64,000 bases of DNA from Elysia chlorotica (taxonomy: Eukaryota; Mollusca; Gastropoda; Plakobranchidae), in contig RQTK01000232.1 of NCBI GenBank assembly GCA_003991915.1, positions 165,267-229,266 on the forward strand, written 5' to 3'. This document shows, piece after piece, positions 47,270 through 59,200 of the stretch. Position numbers and translations under genes: made by a program. The notes beneath the pieces were generated by a model. The model had not been told where the DNA came from. It saw only the letters and a list, made by a program, of their open reading frames with translations, and made no database searches. Position 1 is the stretch's first letter. Each line of letters begins with the position of its first letter.

Positions 47270-50200
47270 GTCTCTCTGTCTCTCTTTCTCTCTCTCTCTC
47301 AATGAGTCATTCCTTTTTGCCTTTAAAATGCTTCCACTAACCATGATTTCAAGCTTATATTTGTATTTGATGATCAGGCTGCGTGACTTGTCCGATGGAG
47401 GGGCAGGCACTTCCCAGCCTCACTCCCCTACTGTTGGTACCAAGTTCAAGCTAGCAGACTATCGCTATGGACGAGAAGAGATGCTCAGCATGTGGAATAT
47501 TAATAGCCCTCCCCCCGACCAGGTCCGGAAACACCTGCCAATTTTCTCCAAAGATATTCAGAAACCCATAACAATGATGCCTCTTACAGAAGATGAACAA
47601 GTGAGTACATTTTTGTTTTATTTAGAATCACTACGGTGGGAATCAGAAGCATAATTAAACTGGAAATAGAACAATACAGATTTGTAGAAGTAAAAGGAAC
47701 AGCAAATGTTAGCTGCATCTTACTTACTAACTTAGGTTAACGTGCACTTCAAGTTCAAAAAGATGTGTTCTCACAAAGTGCTTTATTGATTACACCAAGG
47801 CATTTGACAGTGTGCATGAAGATGAGATAAAAAAACAACTAACTCAGTTGAAGGTATACGGAAAAGACTCACAAATGATTGAAAATATATCCTGGGAACA
47901 AGCAGCATCCATCATAATTTTAATATCAGCTCATATCAAGCTATAAAGTGAGGTTTCAGACAGGGCTCTGACAGCATATATAATTGTCTGACATCAGATC
48001 TTTGGCACCCCCTCTATGTAGACTTTATATTGCCTACCCTGTGCATTATTAGCAACCAACTCAACTCAACTCCCAGTCAGTCAGTTGAAAGCTCTTGGTG
48101 CTGGAGGTTGTGTTTACAAAAATAAATGGTTTTCAGATCTGTTTGATCAGCCTCTGTACTGTAAAACTGTACAAGGTATTTGTCACATTTTTTATTGATG
48201 GTGTTTTCTGTTCCTCAGCGCCTTATTTCACAAGGATTCAACAGTACTGGGGTTCTCCGTGCTGCAGGCCGGGGCTCTGCACCCACATTACGAGTCACTA
48301 CCGATCGTCGATCGCGTTATGTCCATTCAAATTCACACTAGATTTCATGTCTTGGTCGAAAGCTAGTTATCTAGGTCTAAACTCTAGTACAGGGTTGCCA
48401 CCTAGCCCGTAATTCGCCCGTATCGGCCGTGAGCCCGTAATTCGCCCGTATCGATCGCTAAAACTGCCCACAGCCCGTAATTTTGACGAACGGGCCCTCT
48501 CTGAGCTAAAAATAGCCCTCATTTTTCCCAAAACGTGTTTTCTCTTTGTGCGTAAGCTAAGACTGGGTTATTTTTAGCTTTACTGTGCTATTTTTAGATT
48601 TCTCTTTCTTTGTTCCCGGCATCCCAAGGCTTGGATAGAGGACAAAGTAAGTATTATAATTTTATATCGATATAAGATTTTCTTTTATATATTGTTATTA
48701 AGTATATATACCTGATACATTGTTATAATTTTAACATCATATCGATATAATCCTTTCTGCCAATCTTTCTTAATATCTATTATCTAGGCTATCATATCTT
48801 TATGAATTTCAATCATTGTTGCCACTAGCATACATCGACAATCATCTGGACTGTGAATCAAACAATACATTTTTCTTATGACTTTTTTGCATCATCAATA
48901 TTTATTTTAAGCTAAGAGAAAGTTATTTTTTGTTTTAAACATTCTATAACGATTATTTTCAATTGATCAACTGAGCTACGAATTTTCAAGACAAAGGTAA
49001 GCCCAACGTATTTTATATATAGAACATAGAGGAAAAAACAATTGGCGCTCGGTTCAAAATTTTAATCTAGTTTTGTATCTCTATTGAGTGTCAAAGTCCT
49101 TTATTTTTTTTCCACTGAGTTTTAACACTAGTGAACAACATTTTTTCAATCTAATTATTTTTCTGTAATCGATTAAATGGCGGACAACATTGTCTAATTC
49201 CAGGCCTAGATCTAGGATTTTTTATCGTAGTGTAAAAGGGGGATAATCAGTGGTAAAGTAGTTAATTGATAAAATTACGTTTTTTTATGGGATATGTTAA
49301 TGTATCAAGAGATAGAAAATAAAAATAAATATAAATATGTTTAAATGATTAAATGGTAAGACATTTGTGAACACTTTTACTGTCACAAAGATTTTTTGTT
49401 AATTTAAAAAAAAAAAAGTTAATTTAGTGTAAAACTTAAAACGGTTTCATTATTTTTATAAATTCAGTCTAGACCAATGATTCACCCGTATAAGAGGCAT
49501 AAACAAAAGAAACTTATGGAGATGAAAAACTCTGTTAAAGAAATAAAACCACCTCACATACGTTTTTTTTTGGTTTTCACTTTACTTAGTCAGTTAGTGT
49601 GATTCATAAAATTGGGTAACTAGAGGGGATGGGTATCCTATTTAACTAAGTATATATCATCAATACATAATTCTTGTATAAGTAAAATTAGGGAGATACA
49701 GATATTTTAACCCCTTGAGTGCCTTACCCCGAGCCTCACTCGGGGTACAATGGCGACCCTGTGTGCCTATGCCCCGAACCTCACTCGGGGTAATTTCGTC
49801 ATCGATTTTTACTATAAAATGGGAGATTACTGGTTTGGAAATAGCACTGAGTATTACTACAGTGGTTTCCCCTTGACCAGAACTGCATTTGTCTGGAAAA
49901 CTTTGCGAACCTTTTTTTTTAATGAATTTTATTCATCCTTCTGATAGACAGAAGATAGCGTCCGAGTTTTGCCACTCTGTTCAGCAAAGGTTTAGGTCTT
50001 GTTTATCAACTTCACAGGCTCTTTTGGAAGTGTTGAACGATGCTGATAGCAATGATGAAGATCTTTACGATGGTAATGAACCCGAAGATGAAGATTTAGA
50101 CCTAGAATTAGATCTAGATCTAGATTTCAGATATAGGTCTATATATAGTAATTTACTCCCCGGCACAGGGCGTTACAAACCCATCGGCAGTCAAGGGGTT

Positions 50201-53200
50201 AACCTTAATACTTATTTATAGTATCCTATTTAACTAAGTATATATCATCAATACATAATTCTTGTATAAGTAAAATTAGGGAATACAATTTTTTTTTACT
50301 GCAGGTCACCTGTCAAGATGGTAAATGGCAAGTGCAGATTTAATCCTGCCTGGTGTGATGAAAAAGCTGTTTCTGCATGGTTGCGCCCTGTGCCATCCAA
50401 CCCTCACAGAGCAAGGTGTGAGTTCTGTAAAAAAGACTTTGACATTGGCAACAAGGGTAGGGGTAATGTGGATGTTCATTCAAAATCAGCGTCCCACATT
50501 TCTCGAGAAGAAATAGCTAAGAGAAATACCAGTGTACTTTCTTTTTTCCGCTCTAACCCTGCTCCTCTTACAAGCTCAACATCTAAAAGCCCTATGCCAA
50601 CAGATGTAACCAGCGCTCCACCACAAGCTGTCTCCAGTGCACTACCACCAGCGATCTCTAGCCCTCAGCCGCCAGCCTCCTCGGGAATGTCAGCCTTTGT
50701 CACCACAGAATCGGTGCTGCGTTCTGAAATTCTGTGGCCAAAGCTGAGCAAGCAGAAAGAGGGGTGAAGAATGCAAGCAAGAGAGCAAGGGAAGAGGAAG
50801 AGGTAGAGTTAAAGGATTTGCAGGAGGTGGAGAAGACTCTCAAGATGACAATTGAAGGTTTGGAGAGGGGAGCTGAGGCCAAAGCTGAGCAAGCAGAAAG
50901 AGGGGTGAACTGTCACCAGCTGATAGTACATATCAAGCTATAAAGTGAGGTTTCAGACAGGGCTCTGACAGCATATATAATTGTCTGACATCAGATCTTT
51001 GGCACCCCCTCTATGTAGACTTTATATTGCCTACCCTGTGCATTATTAGCAACCAACTCAACTCAACTCCCAGTCAGTCAGTTGAAAGCTCTTGGTGCTG
51101 GAGGTTGTGTTTACAAAAATAAATGGTTTTCAGATCTGTTTGATCAGCCTCTGTACTGTAAAACTGTACAAGGTATTTGTCACATTTTTTATTGATGGTG
51201 TTTTCTGTTCCTCAGCGCCTTATTTCACAAGGATTCAACAGTACTGGGGTTCTCCGTGCTGCAGGCCGGGGCTCTGCACCCACATTACGAGTCACTCGTG
51301 GTGGAGGCACAGTTGACCGAGGCAGGGGGAGAGGTTTGTCTGCACACTTAAACATATCCAATTACCTATGGATTAACATACAGAACTGTGCAGTTTGATA
51401 TTATCAACATTTTTTTTTCCCTTTCTTATATTGAGAAAAATTTGAAACCCAACTTTTTTAAAATTTAGAATTGTAATTTAGGCTTATTTCTTTTATTGGT
51501 TTGCCTAACCATGTCTGATACATAGTTATATGATCAAACGATTTGAACACCATTGGCTGTGTATTGCCATTAATAAAAGAAAGGTTTTGTTCAGGCCTTT
51601 ATTCCTTGTTATTATGAGAGACATGTAGGCTCTGACTATTTCTTAAAAATAATTGACAATACTGCAATTCTCCTTCCTTAACCAGGACGTGGTCGGGGGG
51701 AGGGCTACGCTCCGAGAACAGAAAACGGTGACATAGGATATCATCGATCATCACAAGATGGTTGGGAACAAGTGTGAGTAAAAAAAACAACTTCGTTGCA
51801 GTTGCATAGCTTTGAACTAAATTATTTTAACCACTAAGTAGGTTTTGGTAATTTCAAAATCATTCATTTTTAAGGAGGCGAAATTTAAAAACATTACGAG
51901 ATATGGGCATATATTGAAAATGAACGCAGAAGAAGGTGAAACACTGTTTGTTCTTGTACCTGGGAAAACCAATTGTTTTGTAAGGGTCAGGGGGGAGTTG
52001 CCACTTCCTGGTGTATTTTATATCTTAAATCAATATTTTCCTTTGTTGCGCAGGGGCAGGAAGTTAGAACGAAGTTATTCGAGAGGCTATGAAGAGGGTT
52101 CAAGTGGGAATACGAAACGTGAGTACTCCCGCTCAGCCAGCGATAACAACTGGCGGGACAAGAAGCAGGAGGAGGATGAGGAGGAGGAAAGCCACTGGAG
52201 GAATACACGAGACCCTAATTCAAGATGGGGTGAGTAGCAACACTCTTTAAGTGTGTTTGTGCATGAGAAGGTGCAGAAGTCTACATCAAACATGCCATTG
52301 AGTTCAGTGAAAATGGGAGAATCTTAATAGAGGTATTTCCAGTAGAAGTCTAAGACCTGTCCTTGCTTTACAGATGTATATATGGAGAAAAAGCATGTAT
52401 TTTCTATTATTTTAAAGCTTTGGTTGTTCAGAATGTAGTAGGTTTTTTAAACTACTTGTACTCTTGCACGAAGGTTGCAGATGTCCAAAGAATCAACAAA
52501 TCTTTGATACTGAGGTTTATTCCACCCTCTTTGTCAAAGGTACCCTCAACAAGAGCAACGATTCCTCTCGTGCTACAATAATAATGTGGTCGCCGTCAGG
52601 GTCTAACCTCTAGAGCACTGAGGTCTAGATAGTACTGGTGACCTACACAAAATAGTGTAATCTATTTATATGACTTTTTCTTTTCTGTAAATTTGATGTT
52701 AAAGCAGGTGGAAAAAAATGTATTGTCAATTCTCCATAGCATTGGATAATTGATTTATATGAAATAAAACTTTGGTCAATGAAATCCATCCAATACCTTT
52801 GAACAGGCTCACAGCCAAGACGAGACTGGAGAGAGCCTAGAGACCTTGGTGGCTTTGAGGGAGAGCGAAGGCTGCCGCCACCACGCCATGGGTATGATCG
52901 AGACAATCGAGGACCTCGAAGAATCAGTGAATCGCACGATCATGATGGTACAAATTATTTTGTTTTGTCAGTCAGTGGAATAACAGCAAATCTAAAACTC
53001 AAACAGTATTGCAATTGTAACAACTTAAGAACATTTAAAAAATTAGAGGTGTAGCCTGTAAACTCGAAAGTGAGCATTTTGTGGATTTTTACTGTTAGAT
53101 TGAGTTTTCATACAATCTTGTCTATAAGAATTTCTGTCTTTAAATAAGGTAGAGAAAAGTAATTCAGGGGCACAATAAGAAAAGAGTTAAACCATTCTAG

Positions 53201-56200
53201 CTATCTAACTTGCATGTCTCTAGCTTTTCCATTATACTTTAAAGAGTTTCACTGTTAAGAAACAGGTCTGAAGAATTTGATTGTCCTCAGGCGAAGTGCC
53301 AGAGTGGGTAGAAGATGATGTTGGCGATGATCCTGGAACCTTTGACTCCAGTGGTGCTTTCGTGTCAACCAAAGATGTGAGTGCAACTACCCTTAGTTTA
53401 CGTGCAGCTGATAGAAAATTTTTCTTGTTTTGAAAGAATTATTTAGAAAGAAAACAATTTTGAAATTTATAGAGCAGGGTTTAATATTCTAGATTTCTCA
53501 GTTTTCAATAAAAAGGCACAAACACCTAAAGTAATTTCGCTCTTGCAAAACAAATTGCTATATTTTTTTTTACCCCCTCCTGTAGGGTAGAAGACACCTG
53601 GAATCAAAGAATGAATCGGGCTCTGAAGACAGTGATCGGGTAATTTGTTAAAATCTTTTGCAAAAAATTACGTTTTGATCACAACGTTATTTGCAGAGAC
53701 ATTTTTATAACATATTTCATTTGAAAAGCTGACTAGAGTTAATACTCTTTAATCCATCCAAATAATATTTAAATATCTAAATTAATGTTCATCTCCACAT
53801 GCTTTAAAAAAGAAATATTTGATTTAATCCATACATGTTCAAAATGTCAAAGGCCATTTGTTTTAAAAAGATGAGTCAATAACTTACCCAATACTGGTTT
53901 TGTGTGTCAAATAGCTACCTGATAACCAAACAATTATCTTGTTATATCTGTAGCGAAAGAGAGCCCCTGGCTCTTTGCCTCACCTGTCACGTGGCAGCCA
54001 TGAGGGACCTGAGCTTTCTATTTCAAACAACAGTGGGGACAAAGGGCACACCGGCAGAAAGTACATTCCCCCTAATGCTCGCAATGGTGGAAGTCATGGT
54101 GCTGGTGGAGACGACGCCAGCGCTGGCCAGGGGGAAAATGGAGATTTACGTGGCCAGGAGAAAAAAACGCCCCACGCTGATCCGTCAGTTTCTGCTGCTG
54201 ATAGTCAGGGTTACTCAAGCAAAGGTAGGATCATCTCTTGACACAAGCAATGACTGTTTTTTGGGGTCTACTTCAACTTAGTTTTGATTATTTTTTAAAT
54301 GCAAAGTTGTCTGCACATAGAAAGCCTGGAATATTTAATTGTTTAAGCCTCAAGTTTTCGTATAAGATCCTAAATACACAAAGTGTATAGTGCTGTCAAT
54401 AAGTTTAAAACTTTGTTAGATCCTGATCCAGTTAATTTTTAATTTTACAATATTTATATCTTTTTAAAGGATAAATACAAAATTCATCCTTTCAAACTAA
54501 CCCCCACGCGGGAAAATACTTAATGGATGGATGGATCTTATCCAACACAAATTGTCAACCTTTATTCCTTTTTTTTTTTTTTCTCACGTCAAAATTTTAC
54601 ATTTATTTTCTCTCTTTTGTTTTACTTCCTCTGCTCTTATAGGGGAAGGTGATTCAGGGTTTGCTTTCCCCCATCGTGAGGAGGAAGACAGAGACAGTGC
54701 CCCTCCAGGTCAATATAGTCAGATGCCGCTGGTGTCTCCGTCCCCCAATGATGGGGGACAGCAGAAGCAGCTGGCTCCTAGCCACACACTCCCCTCCCCC
54801 GTGTCCATGGCCAACACCGCCACCACAGAACCAGAACTGCAGCACCTGGCAGCTCAGGCCCAGGCTCAGCAGGACAGAACGTTTGCTGCCAACTCTCGGA
54901 CCCCTATAGACCCTGCATTTGCTCATGTAGAGAAGTCACTGCAAAATCTTGTTGCACAAATGACACTAGATGCTGTAAGTATGAGCTACATTAATTTCTT
55001 ATTTATGAAACAGATTTATATGTAATGGCAGCTTTAAATTTGTGAGCTGGTTTAATTTTCTTATAAATTTACAGACCTGCCTACTTGTACCGATTTGATC
55101 GGTACGTACCGATTTTCGTCGTCAATCCCGATTTCCCGATTTCCACGGAAATGTACCGATTTTTCAAACTGTGAAGATATTCAGCATAGCAGCGCGATCG
55201 CCGATTTTTTTTTTCAATATCTGCCTCTGTTCGCTGCTCATCAAGAAACCCAAGACTAGCCCGTTTCCGCAGCGGCAGAAAGCTCATGGTCCGCACCTAT
55301 TACATTTCATCCGAGTCTGTCTTGTCGCCGTATTTTGTCATAGGCCTAGCTAGGGACATGCGCTCTTTATCGAAGCCTATTCTCTTATATCTTAGTGTCT
55401 GAGATGATCGAAAGGGTACTGAAAGTACACCTCCCCAAGCTGCCAACCCGTACGCTTCGCTATTTTTCGTTAAAATTTTCTACCCAAATACGCCGATACG
55501 TAAAAAAAAAATGAAAATATACAACCGTCCGTGCAACACCGCCGTTTTTCGCAATAAAGATAATGTATTAATTTGAGATACGGCTACGGTTTTCCTCTCA
55601 ATCACGCAACCGAAACCAGAGATGAATAAAGGGTTTCCAGTGTTTTGTGCGTGGGCGAAATAAAATTTATGAACGATTCTTTTATTTTATCGATATGTAA
55701 TATTTTTCTCTTTTTTTTCTTGTCTTGTTATGCATTGCTATCGAGATTTGGTTAGTTTTCAATTTATTGATACTGACCAGTCCCAACTCTTTTTTTTCTC
55801 TTGCGTTCATTCGTCCGTATCATACCAATCTCTCTATCTTGGACTTTCAGTTCCCAGTTAAGCTAGTAATGATTCTGATTTTCGTTACCATGATCTCAAT
55901 ATTTGTTTACAAACATGTACCGTAACGTAGATCTAGTTTATCGTTTATTCTTGCGATTAATACCATCTTAACATCCATTAAGCCCTTGACCTTCGTCCTT
56001 ATTTACAACTCCTTCCCGTGCACGAATCTTCCGCGAGGGAAACAGGTTGAAAATTCAGTTAAACAGTGATCGGGTAATTTGTTAAATCTTTTGCAAAAAA
56101 TTACGTTTTGATCACAACGTTATTTGCAGAGACATTTTTATAACATATTTCATTTGAAAAGCTGACTAGAGTTAATACTCTTTAATCCATCCAAATAATA

Positions 56201-59200
56201 TTTAAATATCTAAATTAATGTTTATCTCCACATGCTTTAAAAAAGAAATATTTGATTTAATCCATACATGTTCAAAATATCAAACAAAGGTCATTTGTTT
56301 TAAAAAGAGTCAATAACTTACCCAATACTGGTTTTGTGTGTCAAATAGCTAAGCTGATAACCAAACAATTATCTTGTTATATCTGTAGCGAAAGAGAGCG
56401 CCTGGCTCTTTGCCTCACCTATCACGTGGCAGCCATGAGGGACCTGAGCTTTCTATTTCAAACAACAGTGGGGACAAAGGGCACACCGGCAGAAAGTACA
56501 TTCCCCCTAATGCTCGCAATGGTGGGAGTCATGGTGCTGGTGGAGACGACGCCAGCGCTGGCCAGGGGGAAAATGGAGATTTACGTGGCCAGGAGAAAAA
56601 AACACCCCACGCGGATCCGTCAGTTTCTGCTGCTGATAGTCAGGGTTACTCAAGCAAAGGTAGGATATTCTCTTGACACAAGCAATGACTGTTTTTTGGG
56701 TATACTTCAACTTTTGTTTTGTTTTGCTTATTTTTTAAATATCACAAAGTTGTCTGCGCATAGATAGCCGAGAATATTTAATTGCTTAAGCCTCAAGTTT
56801 ACATATAAGATCCTAAATATACAAAGTGTATAGTGCTGTCAATAATTTAAAAATTTATCAGATCCTGACCCAGTTAATTTTTTATTTTAAAATATTTATA
56901 TCTTTTTAAAGGATAAATACAAAATTCATCCTTTCAAACTAACCCCCACGCGGGAAAATACTTAATGGATGGATGGATCTTATCCAACACAAATTGTCAA
57001 CCTTTATTCCTTTTTTTTTTTTTTTCTCACGTCAAAATTTTACATTTATTTTCTCTCTTTTGTTTTACTTCCTCTGCTCTTATAGGGGAAGGTGATTCAG
57101 GGTTTGCTTTCCCCCATCGTGAGGAGGAAGACAGAGACAGTGCCCCTCCAGGTCAATATAGTCAGATGCCGCTGGTGTCTCCGTCCCCCAATGATGGCGG
57201 ACAGCAGAAGCAGCTGGCCCCTAGCCACACACTCCCCTCCCCCGTGTCCATAGCCAACACCGCCACCACAGAACCAGAACTGCAGCACCTGGCAGCTCAG
57301 GCCCAGGCTCAGCAGGACAGAACGTTTGCTGCCAACTCTCGGACCCCTATAGACCCTTCATTTGCTCATGTAGAGAAGTCACTGCAAAATCTTGTTGCAC
57401 AAATGACACTAGATGCTGTAAGTATGAGCTACATTAATTTCTTACTTATGAAACAGATTTATATGTAATGGCAGCTTTAAATTTGTAAGCTGGCTTGTCA
57501 GTCCAAAATTTTGAACTCTTTCTGAAAAATTTCCTAAAAGTTGGCAGCTATGCTTTGGCCTGTTGTAGACTGATTCAACCACCATAAGGAAGGTTGTTGA
57601 CGAGAACAAGATTTTACGTTGGAGGGTTCGTTAGTTTCCCGTTGTGGATGACTTGACAATTGGCGTCTTCATAAAGTTGTTGGATTATGGTGACGAACTT
57701 CGGTGGAAAGCTATGGTCGACGCCGTCAAATGGCTTTTGAAAGTCAACAAAAATTGCATACAGAGGGGTCTGCCATTCCAGTAACTGTTCAATGATGGTG
57801 CGCATGGTAGCGATGTGGTCTGTGCACGAGCGATCTTGTTGGAAGCCTGCCTGTTTATCACAGTCTCTTGTCGAGGGTAGTCTTCAGCCTCTCCAACATG
57901 ATTCTAGTGAAAACTTTCAGTTCTTTGAATTAAATTTATTTCTTCTTTTATGTTTAAGTGCCAATTTTTAAATAAAAAGGTCTGAAAACCCCATGCATTT
58001 TGTACCTTTTTTTAGGTCTCTTACTAATTGGTGCTGAGTAAGAGAGGTCTCTTACTAATTGGTGCTGTGTAAGAGAGATTTGTTTACAATACTGAATAGA
58101 GAGTTATAAATTTGACAAGTGGTGATCTCATTGGGAATGGGGTTTCAAAACTTCTGTTACTTATGGGAAGGTATAAACTCGGCTCTACGTTTTAGTTAGC
58201 CTATTTGGTAACTGATTCAAGCAATTAAAATGACAACATTGAAGTGCATAATTTATTGAAAAGGATATTATTTTTGAGAAAAAAATCAATGCAGAGATCT
58301 TTGAAATGCTTGTTGTTGAAAAGCCTTGTGTCTTCCACCTAAGTTGCCAAACTTTGTGAGGAAAATTCCCTATTCTTGTTAATTGATACAGACACAGAAA
58401 AACATGTCTTTTCTAAACATTGTGATGTTTGTCAGGGTTTTTTTTTTGCAGCTTAATTATATCTTTAGGGAATGTAATTTTAAAATGTGAAATTGTCTGT
58501 TTTGTAGTGATGAATTGATTACAAACTAGTTTTCATTCTCATGTTTAGGAAAAAGATAGGCAGCCAAGGGATGTCTCCCGAGAAGCCCTCCCTCTCACCC
58601 ATGAACATGCCAATAAATGGTTTTATAAAGACCCTCAAGGCGAGATTCAAGGTATTTATGCCCTTCTTTTGTGTTAAGGTTGCTAAGTAGTTTTAATTTA
58701 CAGTTTGTGTTGGTGGTCACTGTATATATATTGTTAAAAAATAATCACTGGCAAACCAGAGAAGTTCTATGTTAACATTTCGAATGACTTATGCATTAAG
58801 TCAGTGTGTCTATTTTACTTTATAAACATATGTGTTCAGTTCATAACAATTTTTAACAGTGTCATTTAGATTTAAAATGTGTTTCATGTTTATTTTTCAA
58901 AAGTATTTTTTTCCTAGGCCCTTTTACAAATGATGAGATGGCTCAATGGTTCAGCGCTGGCTATTTCACAATGAGTCTGGTGGTCAAGAGAGGCTGTGAT
59001 GATTCCTTTAAGCAGCTGGGTAATTGTTAACCCTTTTTTCCAAAACCATATGTTCAACACAACAGTTTGGGGAAAACTTTACTTTTTTTTATTGCAGTAA
59101 TGCAATATGATGAGTTGTTTAATACTTTAAAACCAGATCTCACAGGGTTAAATAACTTTAGAATTTTAAAATTTTCTGTAAACTAAAAAGTCAATGTGGT

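Larger units (their letters stand above)
48390..50767 (+). mobile_element. hAT-like DNA transposon remnant with BED-type zinc-finger ORF
   Basis: It starts CAGGGTTGCCACCTAGCCCG, an hAT-like terminus, followed by a subterminal block AGCCCGTAATTCGCCCGTATCG that occurs twice plus a third partial copy. The ORF at 50318-50767 encodes FNPAWCDEKAVSAWLRPVP, then CEFCKKDF and VHSKSASH, a CxxC...HxxxxH BED-type finger as at the N-terminus of hAT-related transposases. Next come a Ser/Pro-rich linker and FVTTESVLRSEILW. The ORF then breaks into an unrelated repeat (AAGCTGAGCAAGCAGAAAGA), so the catalytic domain is missing. It interrupts GIGYF between copies A and B of exon 3 and is itself interrupted by the TTAA element at 49711. 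Confidence 0.65.

Noticed and set aside
48095..48412. 105-residue frame starting MVLEVVFTKINGFQICLIS
   Set aside because: It overlaps the GIGYF exon 3 copy in the wrong frame and is duplicated with it. The true exon frame is RLISQGFNSTG.
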